64,000 nucleotides of DNA from AC-38 sp033856025 (GTDB taxonomy: Bacteria > Actinomycetota > Thermoleophilia > Solirubrobacterales > Solirubrobacteraceae), in contig JAWVFQ010000036.1 of assembly GCA_033856025.1 (NCBI GenBank), forward strand, positions 11,734 to 75,733. Direction: 5' to 3'. The notes under the pieces are model-generated. The model saw only the letters and a program-made list of their open reading frames with translations. It was not told the origin of the DNA and did not search any database. The position numbers and the translations under genes are program-made. Positions 20,081 through 27,588 of this stretch are shown here, piece after piece; the stretch's first letter is position 1; each line of letters begins with the position of its first letter.

Positions 20081-20953
20081 TCACGCCCCAATCGCGCGCG
20101 GCGTGTTGGCGCGCAGGCGGCCGCCCTCGAAGGCCAGCCGCGCGGCGAGGTCGAGCAGCGCCCCACGGGCGGCCTCCGGGTCGCCGGCGCGCCGGGCCCC
20201 GACGTAGCGGCGCAGGCACCAGCGCACCAGCCCGGCCAGCTCGAGGGGGCGGGGCGCGGGAAACGAGCCGGGGTGCACGCGGTTCGCCCAGCGCGCCCCG
20301 GCGCCGTGCCCCGCCTGCTGGGCGAGCAGCGCGCGCAGCGTCTCGCGGTTGCGGTGCGCCACCCGCGCGCCCCCCCGCTCCTCCAGCGTCCACCCGGCCT
20401 GCGCCAGGCGCCAGCACAGGTCGGCGTCCTCGGCCCAGCGCGCCCCCTCGTCGAACCCGCCCACCGCCTCGAACGCCTCGCGGCGGACCGCGCAGTTCGC
20501 CGTCTGGGCGTAGGGGCCGTGCGGGTGGCGCAGCGTCGAGCGATGGTCCATGAGCGCGCGCTCGGTCACGTAGCGGGCGACCGGGGTGTCGCGGCCGGCG
20601 ACGTCCTCGATCGCGCCCGCCAGGATGCCGACGCGGTCGCCGGGCGCCGGGTCGAAGTAGGCGTCGAGGAGGTCGGCGCCGGGCTCGGTGTCGGCGTCCA
20701 CGAACACGAGCCAGTCGCCGCTCGCCGCGGCGGCGCCCGCGTTGCGCGCGGCCCCGGGCGCGGCCACCGCGCCGGCGCGAACCCAGCGCACCGGTCCCAG
20801 CTCGCCCGGGGCCGTGGCGCCGGGCCGGTTGTCGGCCACGATGAGCTCGTCCCAGTGGCCCCGGCGCAGCCGCTCCAGGCGCGCCGTCAGCGCCGCCACC
20901 TCGGACGGCGACCCGGCGAAGGGGACGATCACCGAGACGGACGGCCGCGCCAC
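20081..20953 (-). CDS. Family 2 glycosyltransferase
   Basis: The product has 290 residues starting at ATG 20953. It has a GT-A fold: PSVSVIVPFAGSPSEVAAL at the nucleotide-sugar site, DELIVADNRPGAT, then the metal-binding DxD in DWLVFVDADTEPG. The acceptor-side block is AVGGFDEGARWAEDADLCWR, the usual ED motif of GT2 enzymes. The C-terminal half holds amphipathic helices. Cytoplasmic, probably membrane-associated. It follows the GT4-GT2 fusion gene after 24 bases, and the two probably act on one glycan. Sugar and acceptor cannot be told from sequence. Confidence 0.87.
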   Translation of the reverse strand: MARPSVSVIVPFAGSPSEVAALTARLERLRRGHWDELIVADNRPGATAPGELGPVRWVRAGAVAAPGAARNAGAAAASGDWLVFVDADTEPGADLLDAYFDPAPGDRVGILAGAIEDVAGRDTPVARYVTERALMDHRSTLRHPHGPYAQTANCAVRREAFEAVGGFDEGARWAEDADLCWRLAQAGWTLEERGGARVAHRNRETLRALLAQQAGHGAGARWANRVHPGSFPAPRPLELAGLVRWCLRRYVGARRAGDPEAARGALLDLAARLAFEGGRLRANTPRAIGA

Positions 20954-20977
20954 GCGCCCGAACGCTAGCGGCGCCGC

Positions 20978-23089
20978 TCAGAGGACGAGCGTGCGGTGGC
21001 GCAGCGAGCCGCGAGCCAGAGCGGCCATCTCCACCGCGTCCGCGGCCAGCTCGCCCGGCAGCTCGACCGCCGAGCGGGCGATCCCGCGCGGGCCGTGGCC
21101 GCGCTGGCGCGACGCCGCGATCGCCCAGGGGACCGCGAGGATCGCGCCGCGCCGGCCGCGCGTGGCGCCGGTCGCGGCGAGGACGAGCCAGGCGTGGCGG
21201 CCGGTCCAGAAGACGCGCAGCACGAGGTGGCGGCGCAGCTCGGGCCGGCGGGCGAAGAGGCGGGCGAGGTGCTGCCAGCGCCAGGAGGAGCGCAGGCGCC
21301 AGGCCAGCGACCCGGTGTGGACGGCGTGATGGGTGAGGACCTCGGGCGCGGCCTGGAGCGCCGCCCCGGCCCGCCGCGCCGCGGCCGCCAGGTCGGAGTC
21401 CTCCCCGGCGGCCTGCGGCACCGCCTCGTCGAATCCCCCGAGGCGCTCGAGCAGCTCGCGCGGATACAGGACGTTGCACGACTCGACCCACGGCGTCGGC
21501 GGGTCGATCAGCTGGCTGCGCGCGTGCGGGGCGGCGGCCAGGAGCGCCGCCTCGTCGGGATCGGGCCGCGTCGCGCCCTGGACGACCGCGCCCGGCGCAC
21601 GGGTAGCTGCGTCGAGCGCGTGCTCGAGCCAGTCGGGCGGCGGGCGGCAGTCGTCGTCGGTGAAGGCGATCGTCGGCGCGCGCGCCGCCCGCCACGCGGC
21701 GTTGCGCTTGCGCCCGGGCCCGTGACCCGCCGCGACGGTCACCGCGCGCAGGACGCCGGCCCGCGCGAGTGGATGGTCGGCCAGCAGTGCGGCCGTCTCG
21801 GGGGTCGTCCCGTCATGCCCGACCACGACCTCGAAGCGCCCCCGGTCCAGCGTCTGCTCCGCCAGCGCGTCGAGCAGCCACCGCAGCCGCACCGGCCGCG
21901 CATGGGTCGGGACCACGACCGAGATCTCCGGCTCCGCCGAACCGGGCCGCTCCCCGGCGGCGAGCGGCTCCGCGGAAGCGGGCCGTGGGTCCGCCCCGCG
22001 CGGGCCCTCCAGCGCGGCGGCGTAGATCCGTAGGTAGGCATCGCGGGTGCGCTCGGGGGAGAACTCCTCGGCGCGGGCGCGGCAGGCGGGGGCGGTGGCG
22101 GGGTCCTCGGCCAGGTCCAGCCCCTCGAGGATCGCTCTCGCGACCGCTTCGGGGGTGTCCGGTCCGAACAGGCGGCCCACCTCGGGGCGGTCGACCAGCT
22201 CGGGGATCGCGCCGTGGCGGCTCCCCACGGCGGGCGTCCCGCAGGCCAGTGCCTCGGCCAGGACCAGCCCGAACGAGTCGCCGTGCGACGGCAGCGCCGA
22301 GACCCATGCCTCCCGGTAGCGCGCGGCCATTGCGCGCGCGTCCTGCACCGCGTCGACGAGCTGGATCCCGCGCGCCTCCAGCGCCGTCGCCACCGCCGGG
22401 TCGCGCGGGCGCAGCAGCACCAGCCGCGCGTCCGGGCGCTCGCGCAGCACCCGCGGCCACGCCTCGACCAGGAGCCCCACCCGCTTCATCGGCGACTCCA
22501 GCGGCGCCGCGCAGAACACGGTCGGCGCGGCCGCGCGCTCCCCCGGCGTGAACACGTCGAGGTCGACCGACGGCGCGACCACCTCGGCGCGCACCCCCAG
22601 CGTCCGGGCGAACGCGTCCGCCGCGAAACGGCTCAGCACGGTGACGGTCGCGCTGCCGTCCAGCGCGCGCTGCAGCGTCGAGAGGCGCGCGCGGCGCGCC
22701 ACCAGGTGCGCGCGCTCGGGGATCCCCAGGTACGTCAGCACCGCCGGGCGCCCGGTCCGGGCCGACCACCGCGCCGCCGCCGCCCCGTCGGAGGGATGGA
22801 ACGCGTGCGCCAGCCCGTCGCTCCCCCGGCGCAGCTCCAGATACGCCAGCGGCACGTGCGACAGGTGCTCCTCGTAGCCGCGGCGCAGCAGCCGTCCGTC
22901 GGGCGGGCGGCGCAGGCGGACGATCGGCAGCCCGTCCTCCACCGAGCGCCGCGAGCCGCCCGGGTGGCTGGTGATCAGCCGGGGCGCAAGCCCCGCGCCG
23001 AGCAGGCCGTCGGCCACGTCGCGCACGATGCGCTCGCCGCCGCGCCGCACCTCCGGCCAGAAGCACGGCAGCAGCAGCGCGACCCGCAG
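20978..23089 (-). CDS. GT4-GT2 fusion glycosyltransferase
   Basis: This is about 700 residues with two full catalytic modules. The N-terminal GT-B (GT4) module reads RVALLLPCFWPEVRRGGERI, has FCAAPLESPMKRVGLLVEAW and the nucleotide-binding LPSHGDSFGLVLAEALACGT. A linker near residue 385 leads to a GT-A (GT2) module: EISVVVPTHARPVRLRWLLD, FEVVVGHDG, FTDDDCRPPPDWL and GGFDEAVPQAAGEDSDLAAA. The first standard initiator is GTG 23050, but it would cut off the first strand of the GT4 fold. The family start seems to be at CTG 23089 (immediately before RVALLL), or at CTG 23119 which overlaps the upstream stop. Two sequential sugar additions by one chain are an inference. Confidence 0.85.
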   Translation of the reverse strand: MRVALLLPCFWPEVRRGGERIVRDVADGLLGAGLAPRLITSHPGGSRRSVEDGLPIVRLRRPPDGRLLRRGYEEHLSHVPLAYLELRRGSDGLAHAFHPSDGAAAARWSARTGRPAVLTYLGIPERAHLVARRARLSTLQRALDGSATVTVLSRFAADAFARTLGVRAEVVAPSVDLDVFTPGERAAAPTVFCAAPLESPMKRVGLLVEAWPRVLRERPDARLVLLRPRDPAVATALEARGIQLVDAVQDARAMAARYREAWVSALPSHGDSFGLVLAEALACGTPAVGSRHGAIPELVDRPEVGRLFGPDTPEAVARAILEGLDLAEDPATAPACRARAEEFSPERTRDAYLRIYAAALEGPRGADPRPASAEPLAAGERPGSAEPEISVVVPTHARPVRLRWLLDALAEQTLDRGRFEVVVGHDGTTPETAALLADHPLARAGVLRAVTVAAGHGPGRKRNAAWRAARAPTIAFTDDDCRPPPDWLEHALDAATRAPGAVVQGATRPDPDEAALLAAAPHARSQLIDPPTPWVESCNVLYPRELLERLGGFDEAVPQAAGEDSDLAAAARRAGAALQAAPEVLTHHAVHTGSLAWRLRSSWRWQHLARLFARRPELRRHLVLRVFWTGRHAWLVLAATGATRGRRGAILAVPWAIAASRQRGHGPRGIARSAVELPGELAADAVEMAALARGSLRHRTLVL

Positions 23090-23115
23090 GCCCGCCAGGT
23101 CGGGGGCGTCGCGGC

Positions 23116-23391
23116 TCAGGCGCCGCCGGCCACGGCGGGCAGGATCTTGACGTCCTGCCCCGGCCGGACCTCGGTGTCCAGTCCCGAGAGGAAGCGGATG
23201 TCCTCCCCCGACACGTAGACGTTCACGAAGCGCCGCAGCGTGCCGTCCTGGCAGATGCGGTCGCGCAGCTCCTCGTAGCGGTCGAACAGCGCGTCGAGGA
23301 CCTCGCCCACCGTCGCGCCGTCCACCTCGGCCTCCGCGTCGCCGCCCGTCACGGCACGCAGCTGCGTGGGAATCGAGACCGTTACCGCCAT
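23116..23391 (-). CDS. CysO/MoaD/ThiS-family sulfur carrier protein
   Basis: The product has 91 residues starting at ATG 23391. It is a ubiquitin-like beta-grasp protein. The opening VTVSIPTQLRAVTGG, the middle LRRFVNVYVSGEDIRFLSGL and the ending VKILPAVAGGA closely resemble mycobacterial CysO as I remember it. In this family the C-terminal Gly-Gly is adenylated and converted to a thiocarboxylate that donates sulfur. Here one alanine follows the GG, so trimming would be needed. The gene follows the threonine-synthase-family gene by 13 bases and shares its SAM riboswitch. That makes it the probable sulfide donor to that enzyme. Confidence 0.9.
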   Translation of the reverse strand: MAVTVSIPTQLRAVTGGDAEAEVDGATVGEVLDALFDRYEELRDRICQDGTLRRFVNVYVSGEDIRFLSGLDTEVRPGQDVKILPAVAGGA

Positions 23392-23404
23392 GACCGCCAG
23401 AACC

Positions 23405-24661
23405 CTAAGCGGTGACGGTCTCCGGCAGCGCGGCCGCGAACGACTCCACCGACGCGTCGACCTCGTGCACGGCGAACGTGCCGCGCACGGCGTCCAGCGT
23501 CTTGAGACCCTCGCCCGTGATGTAGACGACGACCCGCTCGTCGCGACCGATGTCGCCGCGCTGCGCCAGCTTGGCCAGCGTCGCCGTGGTCACGCCGCCG
23601 GCGGTCTCGGTGAAGATGCCCGTCGTCTCGGCCAGCAGCCGGATCCCGGCGCGGACCTCGTCGTCGGTCACCGAGTCGATGCCGCCGCCGGTGCGCCGGG
23701 CCAGGTCGAGCGCGTAGGGCCCGTCCGCCGGGTTGCCGATGGCCAGGGACTTGGCGATCGTGTCGGGCTTGACCGGGCGGCACACGTCCTGGCCGTCCGC
23801 GTAGGCGGTGGCGACGGGCGAGCACCCGGCGGCCTGGGCGCCGTTCATCGCCGGCACCTCGCCGTCGATCAGGCCCAGCTCCAGCCACTCCTCGAACCCG
23901 CGGGCGATCTTCGTGAACAGCGAGCCCGAGGCGATCGGCGCGACCACGCGGTCGGGGGTCTCCCAGCCCAGCTGCTCGGCCGTCTCGTAGGCCAGCGTCT
24001 TGGAGCCCTCCGCGTAGTACGGGCGCATGTTGACGTTCACGAACGCCCAGGGGTGGTCGGCGGACAGCTCGGTGCAGAGCCGGTTGACGTCGTCGTAGGT
24101 GCCGTTCACCGCGATGAGGTTCGTCCCGTAGACGCCCGTGGCGAGGATCTTCTGCTCCTCGAGGTCGGCGGGGATGAACACGTAGGAGTCCAGCCCCGCG
24201 GCGGCCGCGTGGGCCGCCACCGAGTTGGCCAGGTTGCCCGTGGAGGCGCAGGCCAGCGTGTCGAAGCCCAGCTCGCGCGCGCGCGCCAGCGCGACGGACA
24301 CCACTCGGTCCTTGAACGAGTGCGTGGGGTTGGCGGCGTCGTTCTTGACCCACACCTCGCCCAGGCCGAGGCGCTCGGCCAGCCGGTCGGCGCGCACCAG
24401 TGGCGTGCAGCCCGCCGGCAGCCCGGCGCGCGACGACGCCCGCACCGAGGGCCCGGGCTGGGCCTCCAGCGGCAGGAAGTCGGCGTAGCGCCAGATGTTC
24501 TGGGGCCCGCCCTGGATGCGGCGGCGGGCCTGTCCCACGTCCCCGATCGGAGCGTGGTCGTAGGTCACCTCGAGCGGGCCGAAGCACCGCTCGCAGACGT
24601 AGAGGGCACCGAGGTCGTACTCGGTCCCGCATTCCTTGCAACGAAGCGCATCTATGGCCAT
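23405..24661 (-). CDS. Threonine-synthase-family PLP enzyme under SAM riboswitch control (possible homocysteine synthase)
   Basis: The product has 418 residues starting at ATG 24661. It is a fold-type II PLP enzyme. The PLP lysine is K117 in NPTHSFKDRVVSVAL, the phosphate-binding region includes ACASTGNLANSVAAHAAAAG, and a late glycine-rich block is VVVYITGEGLKTLD. The N-terminus has a CxxC...CxxC zinc ribbon (C8, C11, C23, C26). By homology it would be annotated thrC (O-phosphohomoserine to threonine). A SAM-I riboswitch in front and a CysO-like carrier behind argue for O-phosphohomoserine plus thiocarboxylate giving homocysteine. I recall such a pair being reported in Streptomyces, unverified here. 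The Shine-Dalgarno AGAGG lies inside the riboswitch terminator. Confidence 0.92.
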   Translation of the reverse strand: MAIDALRCKECGTEYDLGALYVCERCFGPLEVTYDHAPIGDVGQARRRIQGGPQNIWRYADFLPLEAQPGPSVRASSRAGLPAGCTPLVRADRLAERLGLGEVWVKNDAANPTHSFKDRVVSVALARARELGFDTLACASTGNLANSVAAHAAAAGLDSYVFIPADLEEQKILATGVYGTNLIAVNGTYDDVNRLCTELSADHPWAFVNVNMRPYYAEGSKTLAYETAEQLGWETPDRVVAPIASGSLFTKIARGFEEWLELGLIDGEVPAMNGAQAAGCSPVATAYADGQDVCRPVKPDTIAKSLAIGNPADGPYALDLARRTGGGIDSVTDDEVRAGIRLLAETTGIFTETAGGVTTATLAKLAQRGDIGRDERVVVYITGEGLKTLDAVRGTFAVHEVDASVESFAAALPETVTA

Positions 24662-24662
24662 C

Positions 24663-24694
24663 AAAAAAACCTCTACCCGGGATGTGCAGAGGTT
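24663..24694 (-). terminator. Intrinsic terminator of the SAM riboswitch
   Basis: On the minus strand AACCTCT (24694-24688) pairs with AGAGGTT (24675-24669) and is followed by a run of seven T residues ending one base before the ATG at 24661. The loop contains CACATCCC, complementary with one mismatch region to GGGAGATGTG at the 3' side of riboswitch helix P1, so the antiterminator can be drawn directly. The AGAGG of the 3' arm is also the only good Shine-Dalgarno for the next gene. Folding would therefore stop both transcription and translation. Confidence 0.9.
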
Positions 24695-24709
24695 CCAGAG
24701 GACCGCTCA

Positions 24710-24824
24710 CACATCTCCCAGGCTTTACTTGGAGCCTGCAGGATTTGGCACCCTCCCGCCGCGCTAAGCGACGAAATGGTTGCCGGGGCTTCATCGGGCC
24801 AGTCCCTCCACCCCTCTGGATGCT
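24710..24824 (-). ncRNA. SAM-I (S-box) riboswitch aptamer
   Basis: All S-box signature blocks occur in order on the minus strand: CATCC (P1, 5' side, near 24822), GGTGGAGGGACTGGCCC (24812-24796), GATGAAGCCCCGGCAACC (24795-24778), GGTGCCAAATCC (24752-24741) and GGGAGATG (24719-24712, P1 3' side). The variable P3 region is short and GC-rich. SAM binding stabilises P1 and lets the downstream terminator form, so the operon is off when SAM is plentiful. It controls the threonine-synthase-family gene and the sulfur carrier. The blocks are read directly; the OFF logic is family knowledge. Confidence 0.95.
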
Positions 24825-24833
24825 GGGTCGGAC

Positions 24834-24862
24834 ATTATCAGAGGTATCCTCGGGAACGGAAC
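24834..24862 (-). promoter_or_regulatory. Candidate promoter of the SAM riboswitch transcript
   Basis: A good -10 box GATAAT lies at 24839-24834 on the minus strand, about ten bases before the start of the aptamer, so the aptamer would begin almost at +1. Seventeen bases upstream the hexamer is GTTCCG, a poor match to TTGACA. The -10 placement agrees well with the riboswitch boundary; the -35 is weak. The corA gene starts in the other direction 42 bases further on. Confidence 0.55.
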
Positions 24863-24903
24863 GAACCAAACGATGACTCTCGACGACCCCCTCAGTCCGC
24901 GCC

Positions 24904-25902
24904 ATGCCGAGCCTTCCCAAGCCCCGCTTCGGTCGTTCCACGCGTGGACGCGGCCAGGTCGTCGCGCCCGCCGCAGAGCCTGAGACGCCGAAGGTCGAGG
25001 TCGTTGAGAGCCACGGGCTGCGGTGGATCAACATCGAGCGTCCCCGGCCGGCCGACCGCGCCTGGCTGGAGGAGCACTTCGACTTCCACCCGCTGGACTA
25101 CGAGGACGTCTTCTCGCGCAACCAGCGGCCCAAGATCGACGAGTACGAGGGCTACCTCTTCATCGTCCTGCACTTCCCGCGCTTCGACAAGAACGTGGGC
25201 CGCCTGAACGCGGCCGAGCTGGACCTGTTCGTCGGGCCCGACTTCCTCATCACGCTTCCCAACGAGCCGATCGACCCGGTCGAGTACCTGTTCGAGCGCT
25301 CCCGCGCCCGCGAGGACGTGCGCGAGCAGTACTTCTCCAAGGGCCCCGGCTACCTGCTCTACAAGATCGTCGACGAGGCGGTGGACGCGTCGTTCCCGAT
25401 GCTGCGCAAGATCGGCAACAAGCTGGAGCGCATCGAGGACGAGGTGTTCGAGGGCAGCTCGCAGGACGTCGTGCGCGACATCTCCAACGTCAAGCAGGAG
25501 ATCATCAACTTCCGCAAGATCGTCCGCCCGCAGCGGGCCGTGCTCGGCGACCTGGAGCGCACGAAGCAGCGCTACATCGCCGACGACCTGGACATCTACT
25601 TCGACGACATCGTCGACGCCTCCGAGCGGATCTGGCAGATGCTCGAGGGCTTCAAGGAGACGGTGGAGGCGCTGGAGGTCACCAACGAGTCGGTGATCTC
25701 GCACCGCGTCAACGGCGTGCTGCGAGTGCTGACCGCGTTCAGCGTCGTGATGCTCCCCCTCACCCTGATCGCCAGCGTCTTCGGGATGAACGTGCGCGTC
25801 CCCGGCCAGGGGTCGCTGACGGCGTTCTGGGTCATCGTGGTCGCGATGGTGCTGATGCTGGCCGGGATGCTGGGCTACTTCCGCCGCCGCGGCTGGCTCT
25901 AG
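24904..25902 (+). CDS. corA: CorA-family magnesium/cobalt transporter
   Basis: The product has 332 residues starting at ATG 24904. The large N-terminal cytoplasmic part (LRWINIERPRPADRAWLEEH onwards) is followed by the long stalk helix (SNVKQEIINFRKIVRPQRAV ...). Two C-terminal membrane helices follow, the first ending in the signature GMN of ASVFGMNVRVPG. The second is ALTAFWVIVVAMVLMLAGM-like, with a short basic tail. CorA forms a pentameric Mg2+ channel. No Shine-Dalgarno is obvious; the frame upstream of the ATG holds no better start. It is divergent from the riboswitch operon and shares its stop tetramer CTAG with the convergent GT2 gene. Confidence 0.93.
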   Translation: MPSLPKPRFGRSTRGRGQVVAPAAEPETPKVEVVESHGLRWINIERPRPADRAWLEEHFDFHPLDYEDVFSRNQRPKIDEYEGYLFIVLHFPRFDKNVGRLNAAELDLFVGPDFLITLPNEPIDPVEYLFERSRAREDVREQYFSKGPGYLLYKIVDEAVDASFPMLRKIGNKLERIEDEVFEGSSQDVVRDISNVKQEIINFRKIVRPQRAVLGDLERTKQRYIADDLDIYFDDIVDASERIWQMLEGFKETVEALEVTNESVISHRVNGVLRVLTAFSVVMLPLTLIASVFGMNVRVPGQGSLTAFWVIVVAMVLMLAGMLGYFRRRGWL

Positions 25903-26840
25903 AGCACCGGGCTGCGGGCCTCGACGGATCCCGCCGCCAGGGCGGTGGCGCCGATGGCGTCGGCGGCCAGGTCGGCGGCGGCCGTGCGCGCCCAGGGGCC
26001 GGGGGCGCGCCTGGCGTGGGTGCGCAGCTCGCGCGCGTAGGGCAGCGCAGCGGCGAGGGGCAGTGGGGAGCGGCGCGCGGCCGCGGCGAGCGCGCCCGCC
26101 AGCGCCAGGTCGAACAGCGCGCTGCGGCGGTTGAGGAAGACGCGGCGGAACAGGAACTCGTCGCGCAGCTCGGGGATGCGGGCCGCCAGGGCCGGGAAGT
26201 GGCGCAGGCGGGCGCGCTCGGCGGCGTACTCGCGCGCGCCGCGCGGGAAGACCTCGTGCCAGGCCAGCGCGTCGGGCGCGAATCCCGTGCGCGCGCCGGC
26301 GCGGCGCGCGCGCCAGCCCAGCCACACGTCCTCGCCCAGCTCGATCCCGCGGCGGGGGCGCAGCCAGCTCTCGAACCCGCCCAGGCGCTCGAACAGGCCC
26401 CGGTCCAGGAACAGGTTGGCGCTCTCGAACAGGCCGGAGGCGCGGCTGACCGAGAGCGTGCGGTCGAAGGGGCCGGGCCGGGCGTCGGGACGCGGCGCGA
26501 CGGCTCCCTGCACCAGGTCGGCGGCGCCCAGCGCCCGGGCCCCGGCGGCCAGCCAGCCCGGGGCCGGCTCGCAGTCGGCGTCCAGGAAGGCCAGCACCTC
26601 GCCCCGCGCGCGCGCCGCGCCCGCGTTGCGCGCGCGGGCCGGTCCCTCCCCCGCGGCGTCGACCACGGCCGTCACCACGCCCGCCGCGGCGGCCAGCTCG
26701 CGCGTGTCGTCGCGCGAGCCGTCGTCCACGACGATCACCTCGTGCTCGGGCGCCCCCGACTGGGACTCCAGGCCCCGCAGCGTGCGCGGGAGGGTGGCGG
26801 CGGCGTCGCGCGCCGGGACGATCACGCTGACGGCGGCCAT
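25899..26840 (-). CDS. Family 2 glycosyltransferase
   Basis: The product has 313 residues starting at ATG 26840 (MAAVSVIVPARDAAATLPRT). GT-A motifs are VIVVDDGSRDDTRELAAAAG, ARNAGAARARGEVLAFLDAD with the DxD, and LGGFESWLRPRRGIELGEDV. The C-terminal ~90 residues contain hydrophobic segments that may anchor it to the membrane. It is convergent with corA, sharing CTAG, and divergent from the methyltransferase at 26866, leaving a 25-base gap for both promoters. It resembles the GT2 at 20081, suggesting duplication. Substrate unknown. Confidence 0.87.
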   Translation of the reverse strand: MAAVSVIVPARDAAATLPRTLRGLESQSGAPEHEVIVVDDGSRDDTRELAAAAGVVTAVVDAAGEGPARARNAGAARARGEVLAFLDADCEPAPGWLAAGARALGAADLVQGAVAPRPDARPGPFDRTLSVSRASGLFESANLFLDRGLFERLGGFESWLRPRRGIELGEDVWLGWRARRAGARTGFAPDALAWHEVFPRGAREYAAERARLRHFPALAARIPELRDEFLFRRVFLNRRSALFDLALAGALAAAARRSPLPLAAALPYARELRTHARRAPGPWARTAAADLAADAIGATALAAGSVEARSPVL

Positions 26841-26865
26841 CGAGCGCGCAGCGTAACGTTGCGCC

Positions 26866-27579
26866 GTGCCCTCGGCGGACATGCAGCGGTTCTGGGACGA
26901 GCGCGCCCGCGAGAACCCGTGGTACTTCGTCGACAACCGCCAGGACTACGCCCGGCCCGACCCGGAGCGCTTCTGGGCCGAGGGGGCGCACGACCTCGAC
27001 TACATGTTCGAGCTGCTCGGCGTGCGGCCGCGCGGTGACGAGGTGGTGCTCGACCTGGGCTGCGGCGTGGGCCGCCTGACGCGCGCGCTGGCCGCCTCCA
27101 CGGCCGAGGTCGTGGGGATGGACGTCTCGCAGGAGATGCTCGCCCGCGCCGCCGAGCACAACTCCCACCTGGACAACGTGCGCTGGGTGCACGGCGACGG
27201 GTCCAGCCTGCGTCCGCTCGACGACGCCTCGGTCGACGCCTGCGTATCGGTGGTCGTGTTCCAGCACATCCCCGACCCGGGGATCACGCTGGGCTACCTG
27301 CGCGAGATGGGACGCGTCCTGCGGCCCGGCGGGTGGGCCGCCTTCCAGGTCTCCACGGACCCCCGCATCCACGAGTCCCGGCGCCGGCCGCTGCGCGAGC
27401 GCCTGCGCGCGCTGGCCGGCCGCTCGCCCCGCGGCCAGGACGACCCGCGCTGGCGCGGCTCGGTGGTCGACCTCGACGACGTGCGCGCGGCGTGCGCGGA
27501 CGGCGGGATGACGGTGGAGCGCGTGGCCGCGCCCAACCCGCAGTTCTGCCTGGTGCTCGCCCGGCGCGGGAGCGGCTGA
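26866..27579 (+). CDS. Class I SAM-dependent methyltransferase
   Basis: The product has 237 residues from GTG 26866 (an ATG five codons later is possible). Motif I is VVLDLGCGVGRLTRALA, the acidic residue after beta-2 is in VVGMDVSQEMLARAAE, and the post-motif VSVVVFQHIPDPGITLGYLR with LREMGRVLRPGGWAAFQVST fits methyltransferase type 11/25. The N-terminal DMQRFWDERARENPWYFVDN is typical of a group found near glycan genes. The target is unknown. It leads a short plus-strand series with the lipid kinase and another methyltransferase. Confidence 0.87.
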   Translation: MPSADMQRFWDERARENPWYFVDNRQDYARPDPERFWAEGAHDLDYMFELLGVRPRGDEVVLDLGCGVGRLTRALAASTAEVVGMDVSQEMLARAAEHNSHLDNVRWVHGDGSSLRPLDDASVDACVSVVVFQHIPDPGITLGYLREMGRVLRPGGWAAFQVSTDPRIHESRRRPLRERLRALAGRSPRGQDDPRWRGSVVDLDDVRAACADGGMTVERVAAPNPQFCLVLARRGSG

Positions 27580-27588
27580 AACAAGGCC

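Noticed and set aside
24873..24983. Leader peptide or alternative corA start at the ATG at 24873
   Set aside because: It is out of frame with corA and its product is a short Arg-rich string without support.
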